Source of the DNA: Gordonia pseudamarae
GTDB lineage: Bacteria > Actinomycetota > Actinomycetes > Mycobacteriales > Mycobacteriaceae
NCBI RefSeq assembly: GCF_025273675.1
Contig: NZ_CP045809.1
Coordinates: 620,001 to 684,000, forward strand
Length of the DNA: 64,000 bases
Reading direction: 5' to 3'
In this document: piece after piece, positions 36,843-45,555 of the stretch
Layout of the letters: each line of letters starts with the position of its first letter
How positions within the stretch are numbered: position 1 is the first letter of the stretch
Notes under the pieces: generated by a model
Seen by the model: only the letters and a program-made list of their open reading frames with translations
Databases searched by the model: none
Told to the model about the DNA's origin: nothing
Made by a program: the position numbers and the translations under genes

Positions 36843-38061
36843 CGGTCTTCGTACCGCCGTCATCTGCGAGCCGGTACGCAGTCCGATCGGGCGCTACGGG
36901 GGAATGTTCAAGTCTCTCACCGCCGTCGAGCTCGGCGTGACGGTCCTGCAGGGACTGATCGCGCGCACCGGCATCGCGCCCGACGCCATCGAGGACGTGA
37001 TTCTCGGACACTGTTATCCCAGCAGTGAGGCGCCGGCCATCGGCCGCGTCGTCGCGCTCGACGCGGGGCTACCGATCACGGTACCGGGCATGCAAATAGA
37101 CCGGCGTTGCGGATCCGGTTTGCAGGCCGTCATCCAGGCGTCGATGCAGGTGGCAACCGGCCAGAATGATCTGGTGATCGCCGGCGGCGCCGAATCGATG
37201 AGCAATGTTGTGTTCATCTCCAGCGACATGCGCTGGGGAGGAGCCCGTTCCGGAGTACAGGTACACGACGGCCTGGCACGCGGACGGGTCACCGCGGGTG
37301 GCAAGAACTATCCGGTGCCCGGCGGCATGATCGAGACGGCCGAGAATCTGCGCCGCGAGTACGGGATCTCCCGGCAGGAGCAGGACGAGCTGGCCGTGCT
37401 GTCGCATCAGCGCGCCGCCGGGGCGCAGGCCGACGGCCTCCTGGTCGACGAGATCATCCCCGTGACCGTCACCGGGCGCAAGGGTTCGCAGCAGATTTCG
37501 GTGGACGAACATCCGCGTGCAGATACGACCGTCGAATCGCTGGCGCAGCTGCGTCCGATCCTCGGCAGGCAAGACCCCGACGCCACCGTGACCGCGGGCA
37601 ACGCCAGCGGCCAGAACGATGCCGCGTCGATGTGCATCGTCACCACCCCGGAGAAGGCGGCCGAACTCGGTCTGCGGCCGTTGATCACGCTCAAGTCGTG
37701 GGGCGTGGCCGGTGTGGAGCCCAAGGTGATGGGGATCGGTCCAGTGCCCGCGACGGCCGCCGCGCTCGGCCGGGCCGGCTTGGAATTGTCCGACATCGAC
37801 CTGATCGAATTGAACGAGGCCTTTGCCGCACAGGCCATCGCGTGCATGCGGGAATGGAAGTTCGGCGAGAAGGACCTCGACCGCACGAATGTATTCGGCT
37901 CCGGCATCTCACTCGGGCATCCGGTGGGCGCGACCGGCGGCCGGATGCTGGCCACCCTGGCCCGGCAGATGCATCGCCGTGGCGCCCGCTACGGACTGGA
38001 AACCATGTGCATCGGCGGCGGGCAGGGCCTGGCCGCGATCTTCGAACGAGTGGGAGACTGA
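36826..38061 (+). CDS. fadA: Acetyl-CoA acyltransferase (thiolase)
   Basis: Thiolase of 411 aa with nucleophile Cys95 (DRRCGSG), the NEAFA motif, GHPVGATGG with the catalytic His, and the C-terminal CIGGGQG cysteine. It would cleave a 3-ketoacyl-CoA. GTG at 36826 has GGAGG about 6 nt upstream. Followed after 1 nt by a second acyl-CoA dehydrogenase. Confidence 0.94.
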   Translation: MAGSCDGLRTAVICEPVRSPIGRYGGMFKSLTAVELGVTVLQGLIARTGIAPDAIEDVILGHCYPSSEAPAIGRVVALDAGLPITVPGMQIDRRCGSGLQAVIQASMQVATGQNDLVIAGGAESMSNVVFISSDMRWGGARSGVQVHDGLARGRVTAGGKNYPVPGGMIETAENLRREYGISRQEQDELAVLSHQRAAGAQADGLLVDEIIPVTVTGRKGSQQISVDEHPRADTTVESLAQLRPILGRQDPDATVTAGNASGQNDAASMCIVTTPEKAAELGLRPLITLKSWGVAGVEPKVMGIGPVPATAAALGRAGLELSDIDLIELNEAFAAQAIACMREWKFGEKDLDRTNVFGSGISLGHPVGATGGRMLATLARQMHRRGARYGLETMCIGGGQGLAAIFERVGD

Positions 38062-38062
38062 C

Positions 38063-39256
38063 ATGACAACGCTCGCACAGACACTCGGGCTGACCGACGT
38101 TCAGCAGGAGATCGTCAGCAACGTCCGGCGATTCGTCGACAAAGAGGTCATCCCCGTTGCCTCGCAACTGGAGAAGACCGACAGCTATCCCACCGAGATC
38201 GTCGACGCGATGGCCGAGATGGGTCTGTTCGGTCTGATGATCCCCGAGGAGTACGGCGGCATCGGTGAGTCGCTGCTCACCTACGCGCTGTGCGTGGAGG
38301 AACTGGCGCGCGGCTGGATGAGCGTTTCCGGTGTGATCAACACCCACTTCATCGTCGCCTACATGATCCGTCAGCACGGTACGGACGAGCAGAAGCGGAA
38401 CTACCTGCCGCGGATGGCGACCGGCGAGCTGCGCGGCGCTTTCTCCATGTCCGAGCCCGAACTGGGCTCCGACGTCGCGGCGATCCGCACCAGGGCCCGG
38501 CTCGGTGACGACGGCGACTACCGTATCGATGGTCAGAAGATGTGGCTGACCAACGGCGGAAGTTCGTCGTTGGTGGCGGTACTGGTCCGCACCGACGACA
38601 CCGCAGAGAAGAAACACCGCGGCCTGACCACCTTCCTGATCGAGAAGACGCCCGGATTCGGCGAGGTCGCGCCGGGACTCACCATTCCCGGCAAGATCGA
38701 CAAGCTGGGGTACAAGGGCATCGATACCACCGAGCTGGTGTTCGACGGTTTCACCACACCCACCGACACCATCCTCGGCGGCGAACCCGGCAAGGGCTTC
38801 TTCCACATGATGGACGGTGTGGAGGTGGGCCGGGTCAATGTGTCCGCCCGCGCTTGCGGTGTGGGTCAGCGGGCCTTCGAGCTCGCGATCCGGTACGCAC
38901 AGCAGCGCAGCACCTTCGGTAAGCCGATCGCCGAGCATCAGGCGATCGCCTTCCAGCTCGCCGAGATGGCCACGAAAGTCGAAGCGGCGCACCTGATGAT
39001 GGTGAACGCCGCTCGGCTCAAGGACTCCGGCGAACGCAATGATGTGGCCGCCGGAATGGCCAAGTACCTGGCCAGCGAATTGTGCGCCGAGGTCACCCAG
39101 CAGAGCTTCCGCATCCACGGTGGCTACGGTTACTCCAAGGAATACGAGATCGAACGCCTCATGCGTGATGCTCCGTTCCTGCTGATCGGTGAGGGCACCA
39201 GCGAGATCCAGAAGCAGATCATCTCGAAGAGACTGCTCTCGGAATACCAGCTGTAG
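38063..39256 (+). CDS. fadE: Acyl-CoA dehydrogenase (FadE-type)
   Basis: FAD enzyme of 397 aa with MSEPELGSD (in place of the usual TEPxxGSD), KMWLTNGG, the STFGKPIAEHQ segment and the base motif IGEGTSEIQ. Distinct from the first FadE of the operon, so the two probably act on different intermediates. Last gene of the operon. Confidence 0.93.
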   Translation: MTTLAQTLGLTDVQQEIVSNVRRFVDKEVIPVASQLEKTDSYPTEIVDAMAEMGLFGLMIPEEYGGIGESLLTYALCVEELARGWMSVSGVINTHFIVAYMIRQHGTDEQKRNYLPRMATGELRGAFSMSEPELGSDVAAIRTRARLGDDGDYRIDGQKMWLTNGGSSSLVAVLVRTDDTAEKKHRGLTTFLIEKTPGFGEVAPGLTIPGKIDKLGYKGIDTTELVFDGFTTPTDTILGGEPGKGFFHMMDGVEVGRVNVSARACGVGQRAFELAIRYAQQRSTFGKPIAEHQAIAFQLAEMATKVEAAHLMMVNAARLKDSGERNDVAAGMAKYLASELCAEVTQQSFRIHGGYGYSKEYEIERLMRDAPFLLIGEGTSEIQKQIISKRLLSEYQL

Positions 39257-39269
39257 AACCATTTTCCGC

Positions 39270-39380
39270 TGGTTCAGGTGCGAAGAGCCGCCAGCCGATG
39301 AGTCTCGAAACCCGGTGAGACGGCAATGTCATCTCACCGGGTTTCGAGGCTCATCACCTGCGCTCCTCACACCTCAACCG
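39270..39380. repeat. Palindromic intergenic element, copy B
   Basis: Inner stem 39297-39355 pairs GATGAGTCTCGAAACCCGGT with ACCGGGTTTCGAGGCTCATC around ATGT. Outer arms GGTTCAGGTGCGA / TCCTCACACCTCAACC are recognisable. Sits between convergent genes, like copy A. Confidence 0.9.
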
Positions 39381-39396
39381 ACGAAAGGGTGCGTCC

Positions 39397-40554
39397 TCAA
39401 CCGGAGATGAGCGATCGCAGGACGGTGAAACTGTCGTGGGCGGCGACGGCGGCGACACTGCGTTCCACGCCGACCCGGGAGATCTCGAACGACTGCATAC
39501 GATCACCGGCCTCGGCGGTGCACACGGCAGCCAGCCACGGTTCGGTGCACGCGGCCCGATACAGGGTCCACATGTGCTCGTCGTCGGCGCCCACGCCGTG
39601 TTCGGCCAATCCGGCCACGTAGCGCCGCACCAGGTCCCGTTCGATACCGCGCGCCTCCTCGGGCGCGACGGAGGCGGTGACGAAGTAGGCGATGTCGCGG
39701 ATTCCGGGGCCACCCATTGCGACCTGCCAGTCCAGGAAGCCGGGACGGCCGTCCTCGAAGAACAGGTTGCCCAGGTGGGTGTCACCGTGGATCAGGGTGC
39801 GCGGCTGCGACTCCCAGAACGCATCGATGTCTGCGCTGCGCTCGAAGAAGATGTGGCAGGCGCGCTTTTGGTCGTCGGGAATGAGGTCGGCGGTGTGCCC
39901 GGTGATGCTGCCGATGAATCGGCGGCGGATCATGTCACCGAGGCGGATCTCGGCAGGCGAGCGACGGGCCAGATCGCGCAGGTCGCCGTCGAATCTGTTG
40001 GAGTTCCAGAAGCGGGCGTGCAGTCCGGCCAGCGCGTCGACGACGGCGTCGGCCTCCGTGCTCGTGACCGAATCGACAACGGTGCGGAATTCCGCTGTGT
40101 CGGAGAGATCTTCGAGAATGAGAATGCTGCGCCGGCGCAGTCGGTCCTCGCGGGCCAGGTAGCAGCGGGGGGTGCGTACCGGCGGCTGGTCGCCGAACGC
40201 CCGGTAGGCGAGGACCTCCTTGGTCCCGAGCCGGAAAACATGCATCAGCACGTGTTGGAGATAGTTGCGGGGCGGGAACTTCACGAACAGTGAATCAGGC
40301 AGTCGGCCGTCGGATGTCACCGATATCCGGGCACGGTTCGCGGTGCCGGAGTGGGCGTCGGCGACGGACACCGAGCTGATGGCCGAGCGGGGAAGGTCGA
40401 GCTCATCGGCGAGCCATGCGGCCGTGACCTGGTCCTCGTGAAGCGGAACCTCGGTGCCGAACGGTATCGCCCGGTCCGCGGCGGCGCGGAAGGCCTCGCC
40501 GGCGACGAGACCGATGCTCTGTGCGGTCACCAGAAACGGCGGTACTGCCACGGT
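39397..40554 (-). CDS. Aminoglycoside-phosphotransferase-like (APH/EcK-type) kinase
   Basis: Protein of 385 aa with the kinase catalytic loop HGDTHLGN and the metal motif FLDWQ, as in APH and ecdysteroid/choline kinase-like proteins. Such proteins in actinobacteria often sit in lipid and xenobiotic loci and may phosphorylate a small hydroxylated molecule rather than confer resistance. GTG 40554 is preferred: AGGAG lies 6 nt before it, whereas ATG 40569 follows a terminator hairpin with no ribosome-binding site. Confidence 0.85.
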   Translation of the reverse strand, partial: TVAVPPFLVTAQSIGLVAGEAFRAAADRAIPFGTEVPLHEDQVTAAWLADELDLPRSAISSVSVADAHSGTANRARISVTSDGRLPDSLFVKFPPRNYLQHVLMHVFRLGTKEVLAYRAFGDQPPVRTPRCYLAREDRLRRRSILILEDLSDTAEFRTVVDSVTSTEADAVVDALAGLHARFWNSNRFDGDLRDLARRSPAEIRLGDMIRRRFIGSITGHTADLIPDDQKRACHIFFERSADIDAFWESQPRTLIHGDTHLGNLFFEDGRPGFLDWQVAMGGPGIRDIAYFVTASVAPEEARGIERDLVRRYVAGLAEHGVGADDEHMWTLYRAACTEPWLAAVCTAEAGDRMQSFEISRVGVERSVAAVAAHDSFTVLRSLISG

Positions 40555-40572
40555 GTTCTCCTGTTCCATGAT

Positions 40573-40607
40573 CCGGCCTGCACTGCCGGGTGGGCAGTGC
40601 AGGCCGG
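40573..40607 (-). terminator. Perfect stem-loop terminator of the MoxR/VWA operon
   Basis: CCGGCCTGCACTGCC pairs exactly with GGCAGTGCAGGCCGG around a 5-nt loop, 45 nt downstream of the last operon gene and immediately before the kinase gene. Confidence 0.75.
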
Positions 40608-40649
40608 GGATAGTCACTCAGCTGTATGCGCTACGTACGGCCGCGGGTC

Positions 40650-40719
40650 GGCTACGGAGTAGCCGGCTGCGGAGTGGTCGGCTGCGGAGTGGTCGGCTGC
40701 GGGGCCGGAGTCGTCGGCT
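40650..40719. repeat. 15-bp tandem repeat in a membrane-protein gene
   Basis: About 3-4 copies of ggctgcggagtggtc on the plus strand, encoding PTTPQ repeats at the C-terminus of the 40652-41230 product. The two central copies (40665-40694) are identical. Confidence 0.88.
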
Positions 40720-41230
40720 GTGCCTCGGGCTCGTTCCCGGTGCCGGGCGTGTTCGCCGCCTCCGGTTCGGTGCCGTCGGGTGAGGCGTCGGCCTGCTTCT
40801 TGGCCTGCGCCTGAGATTTCTCGCGGGCCTCGCGTTCCTCCTTGTTGCGCACCAGTTCCCGGAAGCCGATGCGGTCGAGGTTGGACTTGGGCTGCACACC
40901 CCATTCGGTCTTGGCGGTGTCGCGTCCGGTGCCCTCACCCGGGCCGCCGAACGGCGGGCCGCCGATCGGGTGCGGGTACTCACATTCGGCGGTCTCGTCG
41001 CTCCAGCGCACCTTCATGAACTCGTCGCAGATCTCGGTGAGCGATAACGTCGGTGCGCCGTACCAGACGGCGAGCACGGGAACGGTGAACGCGCCCTCGA
41101 TCACCAGACCGAATAGACAGATGATGATGAAGCGCTTGAGCCACTTGTGCATCCGGGCGAATGCGGGTGTGGTCCCCTGGGGGAGTTCTTTGTCGGCCTC
41201 TGCATCGGCCGTGGGGGTGTTCTTGCTCAT
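40652..41230 (-). CDS. Single-TM membrane protein with PTTPQ tail, unknown function
   Basis: Protein of 192 aa. It has a cytoplasmic head, one TM segment (about residues 31-52), an extracytoplasmic stretch with two cysteines ([14 protein letters not shown]), a basic/charged helix rich in Lys, Glu and Ala, and a Pro/Thr tail made of pentapeptide repeats. No family recognised. Last gene of the membrane/MoxR/VWA operon, 40 nt after the preceding polytopic protein; I infer an accessory subunit. Confidence 0.75.
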   Translation of the reverse strand: MSKNTPTADAEADKELPQGTTPAFARMHKWLKRFIIICLFGLVIEGAFTVPVLAVWYGAPTLSLTEICDEFMKVRWSDETAECEYPHPIGGPPFGGPGEGTGRDTAKTEWGVQPKSNLDRIGFRELVRNKEEREAREKSQAQAKKQADASPDGTEPEAANTPGTGNEPEAQPTTPAPQPTTPQPTTPQPATP

Positions 41231-41270
41231 GATGGTTCCTTGCAGGATTCTTCTCGCGTGGGCGGGGATA

Positions 41271-42002
41271 TCAGTCGGCGAATATTTCGCGGTTGACCGT
41301 ATGGAGGTACGGAATTGCCAGGAACGGCGTTATGTAGAAGATGTCGAACGCCCACCAGCCGACGACCGGCAGGATGGTGCCTTCGAAGCGGATGTCGGCG
41401 TACATGGTCATGTTGACGATATATCCGACCCAGATGACCACACCCATCCAGCAGGTGACGATCAGCCATTGATGGCCCCAGCGCTTCATCTGCAGGAAGG
41501 CGATGGCGGCGGCGATCCGCATGGGGAATACCACAAATATGCAGGCGATCTCCCAGCCCTTTTCGCCGGGTGCCGAGGAGCCGCCGATGAACAGAGAATT
41601 GTATTCCCAGAAGTATCCGTTGTCGGCGAAGTTTCCCCAGGCGGTGAAGAATACCCGATTGAGAATGGAATGGTTCGCCAGTACGTCGAGTACCCAGCCG
41701 AGGCTGTTGATGAATGCGTCGAGGATGACAAGATAGCCGATGAGGGTGACCATCATCGGGCGTACTGACAGGCCGTCCCGCATGGCCTTGCGCTGCAGGT
41801 ACAGGCCGCGAAGGAAGATCGGCAGGCCGATGAAACCGAACACGAGAGTGCCCATGAAACCCGTGCCGGTGATCAGCCACTTGTCGGCCTGCCGCTGGGC
41901 GATCTTGCTGTCCTCTTCGTGCTGATCGTAGGACAGTCCACCCGAGGTGGGGCTCGTCATGCCGATACGGCCGGCATCGCCTCCGCTACGTGTGAAGGAC
42001 AT
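41271..42002 (-). CDS. Polytopic membrane protein, paralog 1 (possibly AveC-like)
   Basis: Protein of 243 aa with about five TM segments. It shares long identical stretches with the 42185-42931 product ([41 protein letters not shown]), so the two are tandem paralogs. Conserved His, Asp, Tyr and Trp residues at membrane faces could bind a metal or cofactor. I suspect, at low confidence and from memory, the spirocyclase AveC-like family; this needs a profile search. It starts 4 nt after a 45-aa microprotein gene. Confidence 0.75.
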   Translation of the reverse strand: MSFTRSGGDAGRIGMTSPTSGGLSYDQHEEDSKIAQRQADKWLITGTGFMGTLVFGFIGLPIFLRGLYLQRKAMRDGLSVRPMMVTLIGYLVILDAFINSLGWVLDVLANHSILNRVFFTAWGNFADNGYFWEYNSLFIGGSSAPGEKGWEIACIFVVFPMRIAAAIAFLQMKRWGHQWLIVTCWMGVVIWVGYIVNMTMYADIRFEGTILPVVGWWAFDIFYITPFLAIPYLHTVNREIFAD

Positions 42003-42006
42003 GGCG

Positions 42007-42144
42007 TCAGTTCCACCAGCCGCGCTGGAATGACCAGACCAATTGCAGGATGAACATCGACAGCAGGAAGCCGTAGATAGTGATCTGGAAGACGATCAGT
42101 GCCCGGCGACGGTCACGATCTTGTTTGTTCAGTGGTGCGTTCAC
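42007..42144 (-). CDS. 45-aa single-TM microprotein
   Basis: GTG start at 42144 with AGGAG about 8 nt upstream; stop at 42007. A basic head (NKQDRDRRRA) is followed by one hydrophobic helix (IVFQITIYGFLLSMFILQLV) and a Trp-rich end (RGWWN). It fills the gap between the two polytopic paralogs exactly, 4 nt before the next start. Probably a small subunit of a membrane complex. Confidence 0.75.
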   Translation of the reverse strand: MNAPLNKQDRDRRRALIVFQITIYGFLLSMFILQLVWSFQRGWWN

Positions 42145-42184
42145 GGGAGAACTCCTAAAGGAATGAGAAGGAGGGTGGGACAGG

Positions 42185-42931
42185 TCAATCGGAGAATATC
42201 TCGCGATTGACCGTGTGTAAGAACGGCAGCGCCAGGAATGGGGTGATGAACATGATGTCGTAGGCCCACCAACCGATCACCGGAAAGATAGTGCCCTCGA
42301 AGCGCAGGTCCGCGTACATCGTCATGTTGGCGATGTAGCCGACCCACAGCACCACACCGAACCAGCAGGTGACGGTGAGCCACATGTGTCCCCAGCGTTT
42401 CATCTGCAGGAAGGCGATAGCGGCGGCCACTCGCATCGGGAACACCACGAAGATGCCGACCGCCTCCCAGCCCTTCTCACCCGGTGCCGATGCGCCGCCG
42501 ATGTACAGCTCGTTGTACTGCCAGAAGTAGGCGCCGTTGTCGGCGTAGTTACCCCAGGCGGTGAAGAACACCCGGTTGAGCAGCGAGTGGTTGCCGAGGA
42601 AGTCGAGCGCCCAGCCGACGGTGTTGAGGAAGCCGTCGAGGATCACCAGATATCCGATGAGGGTCACCAGCAACGGTCGGACAGTGAGTCCTTCCTGCTG
42701 CGCCTTGCGGGACAGGTACATCCCGTAGAGGAACAGTGGCAGCCCGATCAGGCCCAGGAGGTAGGTGCCCATGAACGCGGTGCCCGCGATCATCCAGAGG
42801 TCGGACTTACGTTGCGCCTTACGGCTTTCCTCTTCGTGCTCGTCGTAGGTGAGTCCCGTTTTGCGCGGGTTTTTCATCACCGAGGACGCGGCAGGCTTCT
42901 CGTCCTTCTTGCGGGAGATCTGAAAACTCAT
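42185..42931 (-). CDS. Polytopic membrane protein, paralog 2 (possibly AveC-like)
   Basis: Protein of 248 aa with about five TM segments and the same motifs as paralog 1, including the C-terminal [10 protein letters not shown]. The N-terminal ~35 residues are hydrophilic. It follows the MoxR gene by 49 nt. Which paralog is ancestral is unclear. Function unknown; a membrane enzyme activated by the neighbouring MoxR/VWA pair is my inference. Confidence 0.78.
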   Translation of the reverse strand: MSFQISRKKDEKPAASSVMKNPRKTGLTYDEHEEESRKAQRKSDLWMIAGTAFMGTYLLGLIGLPLFLYGMYLSRKAQQEGLTVRPLLVTLIGYLVILDGFLNTVGWALDFLGNHSLLNRVFFTAWGNYADNGAYFWQYNELYIGGASAPGEKGWEAVGIFVVFPMRVAAAIAFLQMKRWGHMWLTVTCWFGVVLWVGYIANMTMYADLRFEGTIFPVIGWWAYDIMFITPFLALPFLHTVNREIFSD

Positions 42932-42980
42932 GTCACTGACCGCCCCTCTGCCCGGCCGGCTTCCTCGCCGGTTGAGGTGA

Positions 42981-43772
42981 TCATGCGGGGGTTCCCGACA
43001 GGTGCGCGGTGGCGATCTCGTACAGGCCCTCGTGGATGGCGCCGTCGCTGCTGAGCGGGGCGAGAATGCAGGCCTGGGCGGCGGTCATCTCGTCGGCTCC
43101 GGCGGCGACGAACCGGGCCGCGGCCACCAGGGTGCGCGTTGAGGGCGGCTCGAAGTGGAAGGCGTCATCTGCCTGGCGAATACTCAGCGCGCAGTTCACC
43201 AGTCGTTGTGCCACGTCGGTTCGGACGCCGGATTCGGCCACCACCACCTCCACCTCGCGGTCGGGGGGAAGGTAGGTCATCGGGACGGTGACGAAGCGTT
43301 GCCGGAACGACGGTTTGAGGTCCTTCAGGGAGCTCCGGTAGGCGGGGTTGTAGGATGAGACGAGCATGAATCCTTCAGGAGCGTGCAGGGTTTCGTTTGC
43401 CCGGTCCAGGTACAGCGTGCGGCGATGGTCGGTCAGCGAATGCAGGATCGCCAGCGAATCGTGCCGGGCCTCCACCACCTCGTCGAGGTAGCAGATGGCG
43501 CCGGTCTTGACGGCTGTGGTGAGCGGGCCGTCCACCCACACCACGTCGCCGCCGGTCACCATGAACCGGCCGACGAGGTCGGCACTGGTGAGGTCGTCGT
43601 GGCAGCTGATGGTGATCACCTCACGGCCCAGCAGATGCCCCATGTGCTCGACGAATCGGGTCTTGCCGCAACCGGTGGGGCCGGTGAGCATCACCGGCAT
43701 GTGCTGGGCGTAGGCCCATTCGAACAGCTGCACCTCGGCGCCGTTGGAAAAGTACAGGTCGTTGCTTGTCAT
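42981..43772 (-). CDS. MoxR/CbbQ/NorQ-type AAA+ ATPase
   Basis: Protein of 263 aa: Walker A GPTGCGKT (31-38), Walker B ICYLDEV (93-99), sensor-1 Asn in SSYNPAY, and the short MoxR layout. NorQ/CbbQ-type ATPases act with a VWA partner to insert or remodel metal cofactors in target enzymes. Start overlaps the VWA stop by 4 nt (ATGA), the typical pairing. Confidence 0.92.
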   Translation of the reverse strand: MTSNDLYFSNGAEVQLFEWAYAQHMPVMLTGPTGCGKTRFVEHMGHLLGREVITISCHDDLTSADLVGRFMVTGGDVVWVDGPLTTAVKTGAICYLDEVVEARHDSLAILHSLTDHRRTLYLDRANETLHAPEGFMLVSSYNPAYRSSLKDLKPSFRQRFVTVPMTYLPPDREVEVVVAESGVRTDVAQRLVNCALSIRQADDAFHFEPPSTRTLVAAARFVAAGADEMTAAQACILAPLSSDGAIHEGLYEIATAHLSGTPA

Positions 43773-45376
43773 TCGGAAACCAACTCTCGGTGGATATGAG
43801 CCAAGATCTCGGGTAAGTCGTCGACGTGGCCGATTCGTCGGGATTTCTTGTCGCCGAATACTTCCGGCAGGGGATCTACTCGGACGGGGCCGACGCCGAT
43901 GTAGAAGACGGAGATGGCGGCCTCCTCGGCCTCCTCCAGTGCGTGCGCGACGTCGGCCCAGGCGTAACGACCCTCGTAGCCCTCATCGGAGATGAGTCCG
44001 TCGCCGATGATGATCAGCAGACGGCGTTCCGACGGCTGGTCGAGCAGTCGTTTGGTGAGGTGCCGGATCGGTGCGCCGAGGCGGGTGTAGCCGCCGGCCC
44101 GCAGCCCCTGGGCACTCGGATCGACGAAATTCCGGTCGTCGAAGTCCTTGAGGCAGTTGACCTCCACCCGGTGCCGGGTGTTGCCGGAGAACACGAAGAT
44201 ACCGTGTCGCTCCTTGGACAGCGTCATCGCCCGGGACAGGGCGTCGGCACAGGACAACTCGATGTGGAAGGCCTTGCCGCCGTTGGAGCTCAGCGACGAG
44301 GAGCCGTCGAGCAGCAGCGCGGTGCTGACGTCGCGTGAACTGGGCATCAGTTCCCGGAAGATCTTCGGCTCGCCGGCCTCGCCCGTGATGGTGTCGATGT
44401 AGTGCGAGACGTATCGGTCGACGTCGACATCGGATCCGTCGTCGAGGCCGTTGCGGATGGCCCGGTGGGTGTGTTCGGCGAACCATTTGCGGATGTCGGG
44501 CGACACCGACGCCACCGGAGAGTTGCGGGTCTGGTGCTTACGTTCGAGCACCGCGACATGGTTGGGCAGGAACGCCTGGTTCCACATGTTCCATTCGGGG
44601 TAGGGCACCCCGACGCGCTGATCCGGGTTGATCTCCACCTCGTCGTTCTCGGGTTTCGACGGCGGCGGGAGATTGGAATTGCGCACGCCGCCGTCGCCGC
44701 CGACGGGAATCGACATGAGCCGCTTTGCGTCGGTGCGCGCCGACGTCCACGGCATCCGCCCGTACCCGCGCTTGAACTTCGCTGCCAGCGAATCGTTCTC
44801 GGGCGGCCGGACGGTGATCCGGCCCAGGATTTCCGGTGTCTCCAGCGGCTCCTTGCCCCGGGCCAGTTCGAGCGCGCGATCGACGATCGCCTCGCCGTCC
44901 ATGTCGGGGTCGAGGTACTCGATTCCCGGTGCCAGGCGGTTGAGTTCGGTGGTCAGTCCGGGAAACTCGCGGGCCACCCACCCGGCGGCCACCCCGCCCT
45001 CCACCACCGCGAGTGCGGCGAGCTGGCGCGGGGTGAGTTCGTACAGCCGGAAGTAGGCGATCCGGTTTTTCGACGGCGAGCACTGCAACGCCACCCCGCA
45101 GGTGAGGGTGGTGCGGGTCCAGCTCTCGGCGAGCGCCGGGTAGGGCACGTTGACGACGGTGTGCGAGGCGTTGAGCCCGAACGTGCGACGCGGTCCCGTC
45201 ATCAGCCGGACGCCGTCGATCACCTGGGCGGAGAACGCCACCGCGGTGACCGAACAGCTACGTTCGATGGTCATCGCGTCGGAGCTCAGTGCTGCCGGCT
45301 CGGGGGCGTCCGTCATGGTGGTCTCGGTGTCGGGGGGTGATCCGGTGTCCGTCTCGGTCAGTGTCGGGGCACTCAT
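43769..45376 (-). CDS. VWA-domain protein (CbbO/NorD-like)
   Basis: Protein of 535 aa. The C-terminal von Willebrand A domain has the MIDAS motif DGSSS (357-361) and later acidic residues; the N-terminal ~340 residues are the family-specific region that contacts the target. Partner of the MoxR ATPase. A 32-aa microprotein gene ends 4 nt before it. Confidence 0.9.
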   Translation of the reverse strand: MSAPTLTETDTGSPPDTETTMTDAPEPAALSSDAMTIERSCSVTAVAFSAQVIDGVRLMTGPRRTFGLNASHTVVNVPYPALAESWTRTTLTCGVALQCSPSKNRIAYFRLYELTPRQLAALAVVEGGVAAGWVAREFPGLTTELNRLAPGIEYLDPDMDGEAIVDRALELARGKEPLETPEILGRITVRPPENDSLAAKFKRGYGRMPWTSARTDAKRLMSIPVGGDGGVRNSNLPPPSKPENDEVEINPDQRVGVPYPEWNMWNQAFLPNHVAVLERKHQTRNSPVASVSPDIRKWFAEHTHRAIRNGLDDGSDVDVDRYVSHYIDTITGEAGEPKIFRELMPSSRDVSTALLLDGSSSLSSNGGKAFHIELSCADALSRAMTLSKERHGIFVFSGNTRHRVEVNCLKDFDDRNFVDPSAQGLRAGGYTRLGAPIRHLTKRLLDQPSERRLLIIIGDGLISDEGYEGRYAWADVAHALEEAEEAAISVFYIGVGPVRVDPLPEVFGDKKSRRIGHVDDLPEILAHIHRELVSE

Positions 45377-45380
45377 CGCG

Positions 45381-45479
45381 TCAGAACGTTCCGATGTTCT
45401 TCATGATCCAGTACCAGAACCAGATCACCAGGCCCATCACGCCCCAGGCGAAGCCGAGTCGAACGATTTCTTGCCACAT
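45381..45479 (-). CDS. 32-aa Trp-rich single-TM microprotein
   Basis: ATG at 45479 with GGAG 8 nt upstream; stop at 45381. The peptide is nearly all one hydrophobic helix (GFAWGVMGLVIWFWYWIM) ending KNIGTF. First gene of the MoxR/VWA operon, 4 nt before the VWA start. Function unknown; likely a small membrane subunit. Confidence 0.72.
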   Translation of the reverse strand: MWQEIVRLGFAWGVMGLVIWFWYWIMKNIGTF

Positions 45480-45555
45480 AGATTGTCTCCGTATCGGTTT
45501 CGGAACTGACTTGGTCGAGCTGTCGGGATCCCGGGCGAGCTGCCGGGATCCGGGG

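Noticed and set aside
39397..40554. Aminoglycoside resistance gene
   Set aside because: Kinase motifs are real, but the protein belongs to the broad APH-like family, is longer than classical APH enzymes and sits in a lipid locus; no evidence for antibiotic resistance.
45381..45479. Spurious ORF by chance
   Set aside because: Considered, but the clear ribosome-binding site, the uniformly hydrophobic helix and the 4-nt spacing to the VWA start argue for a real gene, so it was kept.
45500..45555. Attachment-site-like direct repeat (GAGCTGYCGGGATCC twice)
   Set aside because: The copies are adjacent, short, and not repeated at the far side of the accessory insert; more likely a local duplication or weak terminator.
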